A stretch of DNA of 64,000 nucleotides, from the NCBI RefSeq assembly GCF_910589235.1, contig NC_060965.1:5511697-5575696 (forward strand), in the 5' to 3' direction. The notes under the pieces are model-generated. The model was not told where the DNA came from. It searched no databases and saw only the letters and a list, made by a program, of their open reading frames with translations. The DNA is from Vespa crabro (lineage: Eukaryota > Arthropoda > Insecta > Hymenoptera > Vespidae). The first letter of the stretch is position 1. Every line of letters begins with the position of its first letter. The position numbers were made by a program, and so were the translations under genes. Below are positions 25,690 through 38,459 of the stretch, piece after piece.

Positions 25690-26330
25690 TTCCTGATGGT
25701 ATCATCACCACCTTGGATGTGATAACAAGTGTACATGGTATTTCGTTGCTCCGCATAATTATAGGTAATTAGCAGTTATTTTTAACTATATCCTCTTCCA
25801 ATATATCAATCAATATCTAATCGTGCAACTTTCCGTATATCCTCTTCCAATCGATATCTAATCGCGCAATTTTCATGAGGACGCGTTCGTATACCGAATC
25901 ATCATCGAGTTTAAAAGATATTCGCGAAAATAAAATTACTATATTATAGGTCTCTCGGGTCGTTATTGCGTCGAACTTTATCTTTAATTTTCCAACTTTA
26001 TTCAAACAATATCGATATCTCTCTTGTTTTTTTTTTAACGATGCTCTATTCAATAATTTTACATTTGTACTTGTTTTTGATCGATATCTTGTATTATATA
26101 TATGTCCTATATAAACAAACTATATATATTAGATTGGAAACTATGAAACGAGCGTTTTTGTTTAATCATTTATTTTCATTCAACGCCCGTTTCATAGTTT
26201 CCAACCTAATACATACATATATAGTTATGGATATTTCTTATATAAATATAAACAGATACACTTTTAATCGTATCTTGATTTTACACTTTTCAGATTTTTA
26301 AGAATTTCATGAGAATGAAATAACAATATT
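25690..26330. repeat. Duplicated unit, copy 2 (interrupted by a MITE)
   Basis: Counterpart of 24040-24640. It carries an additional internal tandem duplication of about 48 bases (TATCCTCTTCCAAT..ATCTAATCGYGCAA twice at 25788-25875) and an 81-base insertion at 26129-26209 that copy 1 lacks. Confidence 0.6.
26129..26209. mobile_element. Mariner-type MITE, 81 bases, TA target duplication
   Basis: Inverted ends TTAGATTGGAAACTATGAAA and, on the other strand, TTAGGTTGGAAACTATGAAA, nearly meeting in the middle (about 28-base arms), flanked by TA on both sides. TTAGGTTGG ends and TA target sites fit the mariner family. Copy 1 of the surrounding duplicated unit has no insertion at this point. Confidence 0.75.
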
Positions 26331-26526
26331 GTATATATATATATAGAGAGAGAGGGAGAAGGGGGAGGGTAAATTCGGCATGAATTAGTAGCGTGTCTTT
26401 TTGATGATTTTACCAGCTAAGAACAAAAGAAAAACAAGGTTAGGAAAGATTTTCATTTTTATACAGTATTTCGACGTGTCAGATCTACGAAAGAGAATTG
26501 TTTAATTTCGTTAATGTTTCAAGAAA

Positions 26527-27198
26527 TTAACCCATTTACATCCAAGCGCGGATATATCCGCGAGCTATGACTGTCCTTTATCACCGAGCGCGGATATATC
26601 CGTGAGGCCGCCATTGTTTTTCATTACCATTTACCGAATATTCTTCAGATGCCACAGATCACGTCTGATCTCTTCAATTCATTATATTCTGAACAAATTT
26701 TATTCTTGTTCTATAAATCTTTTAAACTGTCATTATGAGTAAATTTTCAATCTATATTTAAATATTATCTATCAATGATTCGATAACACGATATACTGAC
26801 AGGCATTTTCCTATACAGATACCTGCAACTCTGATAAAAGGAAAAAGAACATTAAAGCGATACGTTGTATGCTTATCTAAGTCTTTGCGAAAAGAAACAA
26901 TTTATAAATGCCATGTTTGCGATGTACTATTATGTGTTGATTACTTTAATGAATTTCATGAAAAATAAATTTTTTATTTTATCTATAAAATAATTTTAAT
27001 TTTTTCTATTTGAATAAAAAAAAAATATAAAATTCATTGTTTGCGATGTATCAACTGTTTTAAAAAGTATAATTCTGTTATCATGTACTGCACTTATCGA
27101 CCGACTACCGCGCGGTGATACGGGCCGATCATCAATTGAACATTGCTGATTTTTTTGAATATGGCACATTAAGTAGATGCATGATGCAAATGGGTTAA
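26527..27198 (+). mobile_element. piggyBac-like element remnant flanked by TTAA
   Basis: TTAACCCATTTACATC at the left and, inverted, TTAACCCATTTGCATC at the right bound a 672-base stretch. TTAA target sites and ends starting with CCC are piggyBac hallmarks. Just inside the left end a palindromic GCGCGGATATATCCGCG motif and a near copy (26586-26603) form subterminal repeats. The interior keeps the 3' end of a transposase frame and is otherwise deleted. Confidence 0.85.
26762..26968 (+). pseudogene. piggyBac transposase C-terminal fragment
   Basis: An open frame of 68 codons ending in TAA at 26966-26968. It matches the end of piggyBac transposases: a DRHFPIQIPAT segment, then the Cys/His-rich zinc-binding module with RYVVC, KETIYKCHVC, LLCVDYF and a final FHEK. 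The DDD catalytic core is absent and an upstream TAA closes the frame, so this is a relic that cannot encode an active enzyme. The order and spacing of Cys residues agree with the RING/PHD-like module that binds the element ends (family knowledge). Confidence 0.85.
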
Positions 27199-27387
27199 GA
27201 AACCTATTTGGGAATAAAGTTCGTTGAAATCTATTTGGAGACTGGTACCGACGAGAAATGAAGAAAAAGACAGACATATTGCACGACTCAAGCGTTGATT
27301 CATCCTTTACCTCGTTATATAATTATATTAATGGATAGATTTACATGTGAATATGTAGAACAAATTGTACATATCTACATGTATATA

Positions 27388-27519
27388 TTAGATGGACTGG
27401 AAAGTAATGTCATTTCTGCGTATGTCGATATTTGATTGTGATTAAAAATAAAAACTTGTTAAAAATTTATTCGTTTGAATTTAATTTAAGAAATCGACAT
27501 TACTTTCCGGTCCACCTAA
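27388..27519. mobile_element. Mariner-type MITE, 132 bases, TA target duplication
   Basis: Ends TTAGATGGACTGGAAAGTAA and, on the other strand, TTAGGTGGACCGGAAAGTAA (arms about 30 bases, few mismatches) are flanked by TA at both sides. The AAAGTAAT core after TTAGG resembles ends of mariner elements of insects and vertebrates. The interior is AT-rich and non-coding. Confidence 0.8.
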
Positions 27520-29013
27520 TATCTTTCCATTAAATAGATTTTTTAAATGTCATATAAAATAAGTAATTTTTAAGAGTAGTTTTCAACCAAGTAAAAAAGT
27601 CTATTTTGAAAATTTTAAAGAATAATCTCATGTAAAAAAACCTTTACCTTTTGAATAATTCAGGCAAAAAATTATAATCGTGAGAATATAGTTACTTCTA
27701 CTTATATTTCCTAGTTAATTTTAGATCATTTTTAGACATAATTGCATTTTTATATTGTCTACTATTTTTGACTCTTTTTTCATACGTATTCCATTTTTAT
27801 TTTGAAATATATACATATATACATATACATAGAAATTTTTTATTATCCTAATAGAAACAATAAAATGATATTCGGGAAAGAAGCTATGTCCTGTTGTGTA
27901 ATGAAAAAGTGATCGTAATCAAGTCCCAAGTTTATCAAGTCATCTCATTTACAACCATAGTGTCTTAAAAGCAAAGCAATATGGCAAGATAAACGAAGGG
28001 AGAAGGACAAAGAATTGCATATATTTTGCAACAGGTCATGAATATATCGATTACTTTCTTCTAAATAATATTATTATCACCTTTATTATTATAATGGATT
28101 GTTTAGTGGTAATAATGTTTAAATAAATAGATTTAAACATTAGTTTTTTTTTTTTTTTTTTTTTATTACAGAGTTTAGTACAGGATATCTACATAGTCGA
28201 TAATTTACCGACATGCTGTCGATATTACAGGTTTCTAGAATCAAGTCGTCATAATAATGATATTCGTCGGTCGATAATATCAATAAGTTAACATTCTTTA
28301 TTATTAACAGATGGTATAATACCCGGTGTAACAGTATTATTATTGTGATATAATAATTCTTTCATAATTATGATAATAATTAAAATAAATATTAATTCTC
28401 ATAATTTAATATATATGATAATTTTAATTGATATTAATCATAATTATTTTAATAAATGTTGAAAAATAAAAAATCTTTTTATTAGAAATCTTAGATATAA
28501 TATATCACGGTGTATATTTTATAATTACTTTCTATTATTAAAATTTATATCGGACAATTTTTATGCAAAATAGATGTTTATGCAAATATTTAATAATGTT
28601 TATTTTTGGATTTCTGAAAATTTTTAAGTCTTGACATATAAAATAAATCTGTTTGAAGTTTCGCCGATTAGGATTTTTAAAGTAGGTCAGTAATATAGAA
28701 TGCGCATAAAGTTCACTGTACTTATTTATACCTACATATTCGTTTGATGAATTTTATGTACATAAAATGTTATGACAGTGACTACGATATTGTTTATGTA
28801 TATACATATATATAAATATATGCTGACAGTATCGTAAAGTTCTTATAATAAATGCGGCAACGTGATTGACGCTTCTATTTATAAATTAGATTATCTTTGC
28901 ATTAAATTTATCTTAAGAACGTATGATAGAATCTAACATGTAATTTATATAGTTCGGTTAGTCATCAATTAAAAGAGAAAGAAAAAAATAAAATTAATAT
29001 CGATCGATTATTC
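27520..29013. other. Gene-free stretch beyond the glycosyltransferase 3' end
   Basis: AT-rich with no recognisable gene. It has a T run at 28145-28164 and short (AT)-rich patches around 28800. No tRNA or other structured RNA seen. Confidence 0.5.
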
Positions 29014-29019
29014 TTTATT
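29014..29019 (-). terminator. Poly(A) signal of the glycosyltransferase
   Basis: AATAAA on the - strand, 43 bases after the stop codon. Confidence 0.7.
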
Positions 29020-29061
29020 GTTTTAAATTTGATTACAAAAACAAATTTTTTAAATTATCAT

Positions 29062-30835
29062 TTATTCATTTTTGTATTTATATCGTTTCATATGGAGATA
29101 CAAATAACTTTTTGCAGCTTTTCCTAGAACAAAAAAGCATGCACAACCGATGAATATTAAAATCGTGAAAATCAAAAAAATCACCAGTAGTGTCAAATAA
29201 TAATCGATCCATGACATATCCCGACCGTGATAGCGCAAGTGTTTAGAATTAGGAAACTTTAGAACGTGTTCAATGTTCCAAATTGCTCTCTCCATTGGAC
29301 GTACTAGTTCATCCTTTAAAATGGCCGATATCAGTTTGATATTGTGCATATATCTGTAAGGTAATATGGTATATATCATTAGCACTATAACGTATAATAT
29401 CTCTTCAAATTATTAGGAGAACGTGTACATTATTACTATTATTACAGTTAATAATATACTATATTATATTATATAGTATGTTAGTGTTATAATTTAAATA
29501 GGTCTAAAGGATAATCTTAACTATTGAATGACCAACGTAATAAGCAAACTGATACATACATTAAATTAGCATAAAGAATCATTGCTACATGTATCATATT
29601 TAATTGTAAAATAAAATTAATGTAAAATAAATGTTTGCAAAAGAAAAAATTCATTTAAAAATAATACCTTCTTTCTTCTTTTATATATATATATATATAT
29701 TCTTTTTTTTTTTTCTTACGTTTTATTCTCCACGACTTCTGTGATAGTTCGTACGATTAATTCTTCCGTCATTGTGTCAACGTTCAACGTGAGTCCAATT
29801 CCAGCATCGAGAATTTTTTTTGCGTTGAAGTGTTGATCTCCAAAAAAAGGCATGACTATCAGAGGTACGGAATGATGTACAGCTTCTTGCAATGACTGTA
29901 GACCACCTTGCATCATGTAGGCCATCACTTTTGGATGTGCTGTATATGAAAGTAATGCTTTATCGATGGTTTGCTTTCGAAAATTTACCGAACGTTCAAA
30001 CGACCAGGAGGTATTACCGAGAGGATGAAAGTTGGTTGGAGCTGATATCAGGGTTCCTTTAATAAGGAATATTCAAGGAAAATTACTATCTAGGGTCCCC
30101 TTATGTGAACGTTAATTTCTTCTTCATAAGATAGGAAATTTTCAAATAAGAAGATAAAGAGAAAGATTTTTGATTTTACATAATAGCTATTGTCAATAAC
30201 GTTATTGGATAAAGAAATAAAGAGATAGTTTATAAAATGTATCATAAATAACATATTTAATTTATATATTATAGATACAAAACGTGTAAGATATATTATA
30301 TACAACAAAGTTGATTTGTTTGAACATGGAAAAGAAAGAGAAAGACAAGGAGAAATATAAACAGATAGTTTGATTTAGTCCAATATAAAGCAAAGCAGTT
30401 TTAATTCACACTTGCAATGTTGTATAATATGTCATTCTGTATAAATTAAACAGTATATAACTTAAATATTATAAAAATATAGAAGACAAATATTCTTAAT
30501 AAAGCGAAAAATAAACAAAAACAGATTATTAAAGTATAATGGTAGAGTTAAATAGTAAAACAGTAAGTATTATAGTATAAAAATCATAAGAAAAAAAAAG
30601 AAAAAAAATAGAAGACAGAATTTTCGATATTTAATATCAGAAACAAAATTAAAAGTGAAAAAGATAGTACATTATATTGGAGTTCATTTTGAAAGTTACG
30701 TAGTAATATATTATATAATTTAACAATTGTAAAAAATAAAAAATAAAAAGAGAAACGAAAGAGGGAGAGAGAGAGACAGAGATAAAGATAGAGATAGAGA
30801 TAGATGTAAAGAGAGAGAGATAGAGATAGAGGTAA

Positions 30836-30894
<59 letters not shown>

Positions 30895-32969
30895 CATTGG
30901 AATAGACATATCTGGTACTTTTACCATCAGATTTCATAAATTTCAAACAGATCGAAATTTAAAGCCATTCGGAAGCCTTCGAAAGAGTTACTTCGAGTTG
31001 GAAGTTCAATCGCACGATACTAAAGACTCCAAAAGCCAAAGGAAGATTCAAGGAAAGTTCGAAGACCGTCTTCACGAAACCGAATACTTACGCTCTTAGT
31101 TTTGAAACTGGATAACTTGGACGTATTATCGGCCATCGAGTTGCATTACACTGACTTGCTCAATACAAGGACATTCTAAAAGCGAATCGATCGTAAGTAT
31201 CTTTGAGACTTCCCTTTTTTCCGACCGAATGAAAATCGAATCGTATCGGTGGAACTTATCGGATAAATATACAGGGTGTCTTTGTATATGTTTATCATTG
31301 AATTTATTAAAATAATATTAATGCTGAAACGTGAAAATAATTTTTAACAAGAGTAATATTTATTTAAATTTCTTTTTTTTTTTTTTTTTAAATCATTTTT
31401 CAAAAAGTGTCACTTTGATTTTCTATATGAACGGTTTCAATCTTCCTTCTTTTTTTTCTTTTATCCACATATTTATATTTTTTTTTTCTTAAATCTTAAC
31501 TCTTTTTTTTTGTTAACACGAATGTAGAGTTTACTTTTAAAGATTAACACACTTAGGGTGTCACTTAAATAATATTCGTTAAATCAAATTTTTATCCGAT
31601 CTTCTGTGCGAAAGTATTCTAATTTTTTTATATTATACTTTTGTGATTATTTTCAAAGGCATATATCTCAAGTATCTAAAGACATTTATTAAAGATAGAC
31701 ATTTATGTATTATTTAGTAGTAGTTCTTTTCTCTCGTAACTCAAGATCACTATTAGTATTTACTTTGAAAACAGATAGAAAAATAGAAGCTAGGCATCGC
31801 GAACGATCTTAAAATTGAATTATTCAAGTCGAAGGAACTCGCACGAATTATCGGCTCTAGTAATCGTTTCTGACAGGTACTATTCTATAAAAGTACGAGA
31901 GAGAAAGAAAGGGAAAGAGAATTTTGTGGGTAAAGAAAACTATAGCGTGAGAGAGATGCTTTCTTCAACGTAATTTCCCATAAAAGGGAAATTTTCTATT
32001 GTCTGTTAAGTGCTGTGCAAGATGCTAGCGCCATCTTCCAAGTAATTACGTTCGAATCGTTTGACGGTTAATGTTTAAAGTGAGCATTCCGCGTTGAGTA
32101 AAGAAAATTAACGCCTCTTGTAAATGAAAGGTATCGTACGAAGTCGGATGCAACTTCGTTAAAGACGTTGAGAGCAAGAGAACCTAAGAGTGCCGCCGTT
32201 AAATTTGGCCCTTTACGAAGCTCCAAACGTTTTTCCCTTCCCATCCCTTCCCTTCTCTTTTCGCGTTATTAAACCTTAGAAAGGTAAATCGTGCGTCTCG
32301 TTAATTATTTATCGTCTACTGTGAATCAAATTGACGCATGATTTTCTCATTAACAAAAAAAAAAAAAAAAAAAAAAAATAGAAAAGAAAATAAAATATAA
32401 TAAAAGATTTTAATATAATTTACATATGTATCTGAACGTATCTTATAAATATTACTTAAAGATAATATATTAATATATTAATGTAATCTGGATGTAAGTT
32501 ATTGAAAAATAATCTATGAAATATATAACAGGTGTTCAGAATAAAGCGTTATAAATATTTAATTTAGAGGGAAAAAAATAATTAGTATTTTTGAGAGAAA
32601 TTGTTCGATCGAGTGTTATCTGATTTCAAGGGAGAGGAGTGGGTTGGGGAATTTATTAATTTTTTTGTTTTTTTTTTTTCATTTAACAAATTCAACTTTG
32701 TTGCTTTAAATAGGAATATACATAAAAAAAAAAAAAAATTTAAAAAGAAAAAGAAATAAACAAATAAACTTTCCTTAAAATATTTTTGTATCAATCTTCG
32801 ATTTTCCGAGATATTTAAAATAATTATCTTATTTATTTAAAGATAAATTTCTATACATTTTCTTTTACACCTATCAAATGATATAGAAATTAATTGAGAC
32901 ACACTGTAGACCGACCGTTGTAAATGTGTATTGGAAAAGTAGTTGATCGAAGTTTAGCCTTTAACAGGA

Positions 32970-33022
<53 letters not shown>

Positions 33023-34352
33023 GGTAACAGTAGCCTTACCAAGAACCGCTTGCTGTGGAACCCACTTCACAAATTTGATGTTGCTTGACTGAATAGCCAT
33101 GTCTCCGGCATGTTTCCATAGAACTCTTTGCTTGAGCGAGCCCAAGGCGTTGCACAATGCCGTCAAAGGGTCATTGGGTAGCTGGTGAGTTTGCAGATTC
33201 GAACCGAGAGAAAAATAAATGGCTCCGTTTATGGCATCATCCAGGAATTCACGAATATCCTGAAGAAAAGAATTATCGATGTGTTTTCATAATCAATGAT
33301 TATATATCCACTTGTTTCATTGTTCTTTTTTTTTCTTTTTCTTTTTTTTCTTTTTTTTTTAATACAGATTTTGAGCAAAATTATATTTCAATTAATTTCT
33401 TTCAAATTTTCTCGTTTGAACGTTTAGATTTTGAAAAGTTATAATCGACGATATTATAAAGTATGATGATGTAATGATATTAATGGTATTAGCCCTTTGA
33501 TCATTGGAATGATTTATTTTTCTCAGAAATTTGCAAGAGAACAATGTTAAACCAGCTATTATATATTTGAATCAATTATTATGATGATTATTGTTATTAT
33601 TATTATTATTATTGTTATTTTTTTTTACAGAATTGTATGAAAAATTGAATTGTTATTAATACGTTACAACATTGCGATTATGGAATTTAAACGTAACAAT
33701 TGCGTTTAAGGGGTTAATATGCTAACCATGTATATAATATGTATCTCGAATTAATATGAAATTTTAGAAACTTTTTTTTTGTTCCCTAGTAGTTACAGTT
33801 TAAAGTAAAGTCAGTGGCGGTATGCGGAAATGTTCTTCCGGAAAATGTTTAGCTTTTCATTCCCATGGGTAAGAGTGGAATGAGCACCGGTAAACAGCAA
33901 TGACCCTTACTTTCGCATCGCAATGTTGAGCCGTAGGTAAACTTTCCCCAACAGTAGAGTCACCTGTGAGAACGACTACGTATTATCCCCGAGAGAAATC
34001 ATGCTCCAGCGACGCACAATTTTGTCGTTTGGTATAACCATGGACTCGTAGGAGATATAGGTGATCGCTTCGAGGGACTATGCTGATGAATTTTGGCCAA
34101 CGTTCGAGCCTTCTATACTCTAGAGCTTATGTATCTATATATCCATATAGATATATGTACAGGTTGAATCATATAACATGACGATCAATACGTGTGTATA
34201 AATTTCCCTAAAAAAACATTTTTTCTGTTTTCTTTTTTTTTTTTTTTTTTTTTTCAAATGTAGAAAATTACATGGAGAAGTATAAACGTTAAAAAGGAAT
34301 GATTTTGAAATGAATATTTATTTATATCAATTTGTTATATCTATTTTTTTCT

Positions 34353-34390
<38 letters not shown>

Positions 34391-34468
34391 GTGTTCTATA
34401 GAATTATAAAACAGAAATAATTCTATCGATATCATTATTATTTAGCAGCATTTATATTTTAAGCTATT

Positions 34469-34504
<36 letters not shown>

Positions 34505-34889
34505 CATGAATAAATGTTTAACGATTCGGTAGAATGGTATGAATAATTATTACTAATATACCGCACCGTGATACGAATGAATTTCAAATAATGTCTTGTT
34601 ACTATCGTTATCTCGATTAATCATAAAATAATGTGTATTATTTCGATAAAAGAATTCATTCTAATAGTAAATAAATCCCTCTTGGACTTATATATTTAAA
34701 AGTGGATGAATTTTATCTCAAATATCTTTTAAGTTAAGCAATATTTACGTTTATTTATTTTGATTATAATTGCAAAAAGGGGTTGAATCGAAAATGGAGA
34801 TTATTTTTTAATCGACGAAATTGGAATGTCGCGAGGTAGAAAAATTTTTTTAATTTTTTGTGTACGAAAAACATTTTTCAACGATGATA

Positions 34890-34968
<79 letters not shown>

Positions 34969-37900
34969 CAAAAACAACAACAACGATAATAATAATAACA
35001 AATAATAATAATGATTAATAATAATAATAATAATAATTAAAACTAACAACAATCATTTTAACTTCAATGGCATATAATTGCTTCGATATGAAACAATTAT
35101 TTTAATACCATTTTCATGTTTTTATAATTGAACGTGTTATTCTACAACAATTTATAACACGAAAGAGGATTAATTATTGTATCGTAATCACGTATGACAA
35201 ACATACATTATTGTAAATATATATATGTTTTATCTTTTATTTATTAATTTTTTTTCATAATTTTTCTTTTTGAATAAAAGAAAAAAGAAATATTATTATA
35301 GACATACTTCTTTAGAGTATATTAAAATTTTCAAGTATATAAATAATTGTATCATTTGTATCATTTAAAAAATTGATTTTCTAAATATCCTTTGCGAATC
35401 ATAGAACAGTATTAGAAATATTTCAAAGAAATACTTTATGTGTTTTAAATATGCACAATTCTGTATTATTTTTTGCAATTTTCTTTTCCTTAATTTTTGT
35501 GCTAATGTTTCTTTTTGAACAAAAGAAAAAAAAAAAGAAAAGTTGTATTAGAAATATTTAAATGAAATATTTTAAATGTTTTAAGTATATCTAACTTTGT
35601 ATTAGATTTTTCAATTATTTTCTTAAATTCTTTTCTTTTTTTTTTTTTTTTGAACAAATAAATGACATTAGAAATAATTTTAATGAAATACCTTAGGTAA
35701 GGATTCAGTTTGTTCCTTGATTTGGAGGCTATGGACTTCGATCACATTCGGTAATAAAGGTTTTGGATAACCAAGGACGTGATTATTGCCTAATATAATC
35801 AAACTGAAGTTTCTATCTATGTCGTAAAGCGGCGTATCCGGTACGAACTTGTTGGCTATTCGTTGTGCTCTTGGCAAATGCCAGTATCTATAATAGAACC
35901 TGGTCCAGCTCGTGTATAATATGTTCCAAATTCTCTCGTCCATGCTCATTCGATTTGTGAAGGGGTAAGCCATATCGGGATTTAACATTGGATCGTCCGG
36001 ATTTCCTGAAAATAACGAGAACACAATCGATTACGATTGACATTCTCTATGATGCAAACGTACTACAAACTTGATTTATACTACTATTATTCTCTTGATG
36101 GATAGTTAATATCAAGAATTTAATAATAATCAAAAATTATTTCATTAATAATTAACATTTTTATATTTATCATTTATAATATACGATATACTATTTAGAA
36201 AATAATAAATAATTAATAAATATTTTTAATCGTTTTACACAGTTTATAAAATAGTTAATTAATGTTCGTTACAATTAAAAATAATTTCATTTAAATAAAC
36301 TACACAGTTTAAGAATTGTTTTTTTTTTCTTGTAAAAGAATGAAACTTAATGAAATGAAAATTCGTTATGAATGAAATTAATATAGCGATCGCGTTTATA
36401 TTTATCATATACTCAAATATATAAGATAGGAAATAATATTGATTATTTTGAATATCTTTCTTTTACAAAAGTAAATATAATTTTATAAATTAGTCATCTA
36501 AAATTTGGATTGGGAAAATAAAATGAATTTAATTCGTAAGAAAATATTGTATAAAAATTCTTTATAACGAATTGCTAATTAATTATTAATAATATGTTGA
36601 AAAAAATAAAAAAAAATAAAAAATTTGATCTTTAAAATGATATTTTGATTCAAATTTATACGACTTTTAGTTTCGGAGATATTCTCATTTAAATCGAATA
36701 CGTTTACGTTGATCCATTGATCTATATAATTTCATTTAATTGACTCATGACACACTGATCTATATAAGTTCCGAAAATTTACATAGTCCTACTATTACAA
36801 TTACTATGAACAACTGTACTATACGAATTATGAATGGAAATGTTTCGAAGTCAATATTTTCAGAAAAAAAAGTCGTAGAGACATGAAACCAGCATTGTAT
36901 TCAAACGTATTTTATTTTTTATTTATTTAAATATTGTAATAATATCATTATAATCAAATCGTTTATGTTAATAATTTTGAAAATCGAATTTTTTTCTTTT
37001 CTTTCGTATTAACGGAATAACTATAATGAAATCTTTTTGAAAAATTGAAATTTTTATTAATATTATGTAAATTTTATTTTATTTATTTAAAATAAGAAAT
37101 AGAAGATCTATTAATAGTCGAATAATATAAAATGAAAAGATCGAAATGTCGAAACTGTTCTTTCGTAATATGAATATAACTATGAAATATTTTCTAAGTT
37201 AATTTGACATATATGAATTAATATATATATTTTTTTTTTATAGAGAATCTCAAGCTGGATCGATCAGTACTATTAAAAATATACAATTCTATTTTTAAAA
37301 ATTCAATTGCCTTAGTATATTCTTTACGCGTTCATCTATAAAAATATTATTATTGCCATATTATGATCGTATCATACGACTCTTCTAATTTGCATAGTAA
37401 ATATAATGTATGTTGTGAAATTTATAAAAGGATGATATTATTACAAAAAAAAAAAATAATAATAATAATAATTCTGTTTATATTTAGGAAATTTTTCTCA
37501 ACCATATAAGACAAATTTTACTTTTTAATATATTTCATAAGACGATTACAATGAAATACCGATAGAAACCAAGATAAAGCAAGACACATTGACCCTTTTC
37601 GTATTTTCTTTTTCTTCTTTTTCATTTCTCGTCCGATACAAGTTAAAGCACTACCAAGCAATCTATCCGTTTCCTAGAAGGTTTTTCGCCCTTCCAACGA
37701 TTGCTCGCACTTTCTGTTTTACCGACAATTTACGTCAATTTCCGAGCTGGGTAACGACGTTCGTTTGGGACTGTTAGAAAGCACGAAATTCAACGAACAA
37801 CCAACCATAGAGTCACGTTTGTGTTCACACCATCGAGCTTACTTTACCACGATTGTAATCCTTTCTAATGAGATACTAGGATTTTGCAAATAGTAAACTG

Positions 37901-38263
37901 TTTTCGACGATAAAAATTTGTAATTTTAATAATATTTTAAAAATTGTTACTTACCTATCGAATCCATGACATATGGAAGATTTCCAACGCTTAAAAATCC
38001 AATTAATACTGGATAGTTATAATGTTTAACCAGAGAATAATAACAATGATACCATAATTGTTCAATTATGATTGCATCGAAAGTTTTGTTTTTTCTGAAA
38101 CAGAAATGATTCCTCTCTTCTTTCTATTTTGTAATAAATTTATATAGCTTTAAATTAATATAGATAAAAATTTTTCTATTTATATAGACTGTATCATATA
38201 ATGTGATTATAATTTTTAAGAAAAGAATGGTCAATATTATTTAAACGTATAATAAATAAATAA

Positions 38264-38295
<32 letters not shown>

Positions 38296-38417
38296 TAATA
38301 TAAATTAAAAAATTAAATATTTCTTTATATTTAAATTTATTCGAAATAAACTGCATTAACTGCAATCAATTATTAAAAATTTTGATTATAATTATTTTTA
38401 ATTTAATATTAATCTTT

Positions 38418-38459
<42 letters not shown>

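Noticed and set aside
29940..30076. Open frame continuing upstream of UGT exon 7 for about 45 codons
   Set aside because: In all UGTs the residues VPQQAVL and AHP are adjacent, and the TACAG acceptor at 29940 joins exon 6 to exon 7 exactly there. The upstream part has no UGT similarity.
31269..31560. Another GGGTGTC-ended element (ATACAGGGTGTC at 31270, TAGGGTGTC at 31555)
   Set aside because: The two motifs are in direct, not inverted, orientation and share only about 8 bases.
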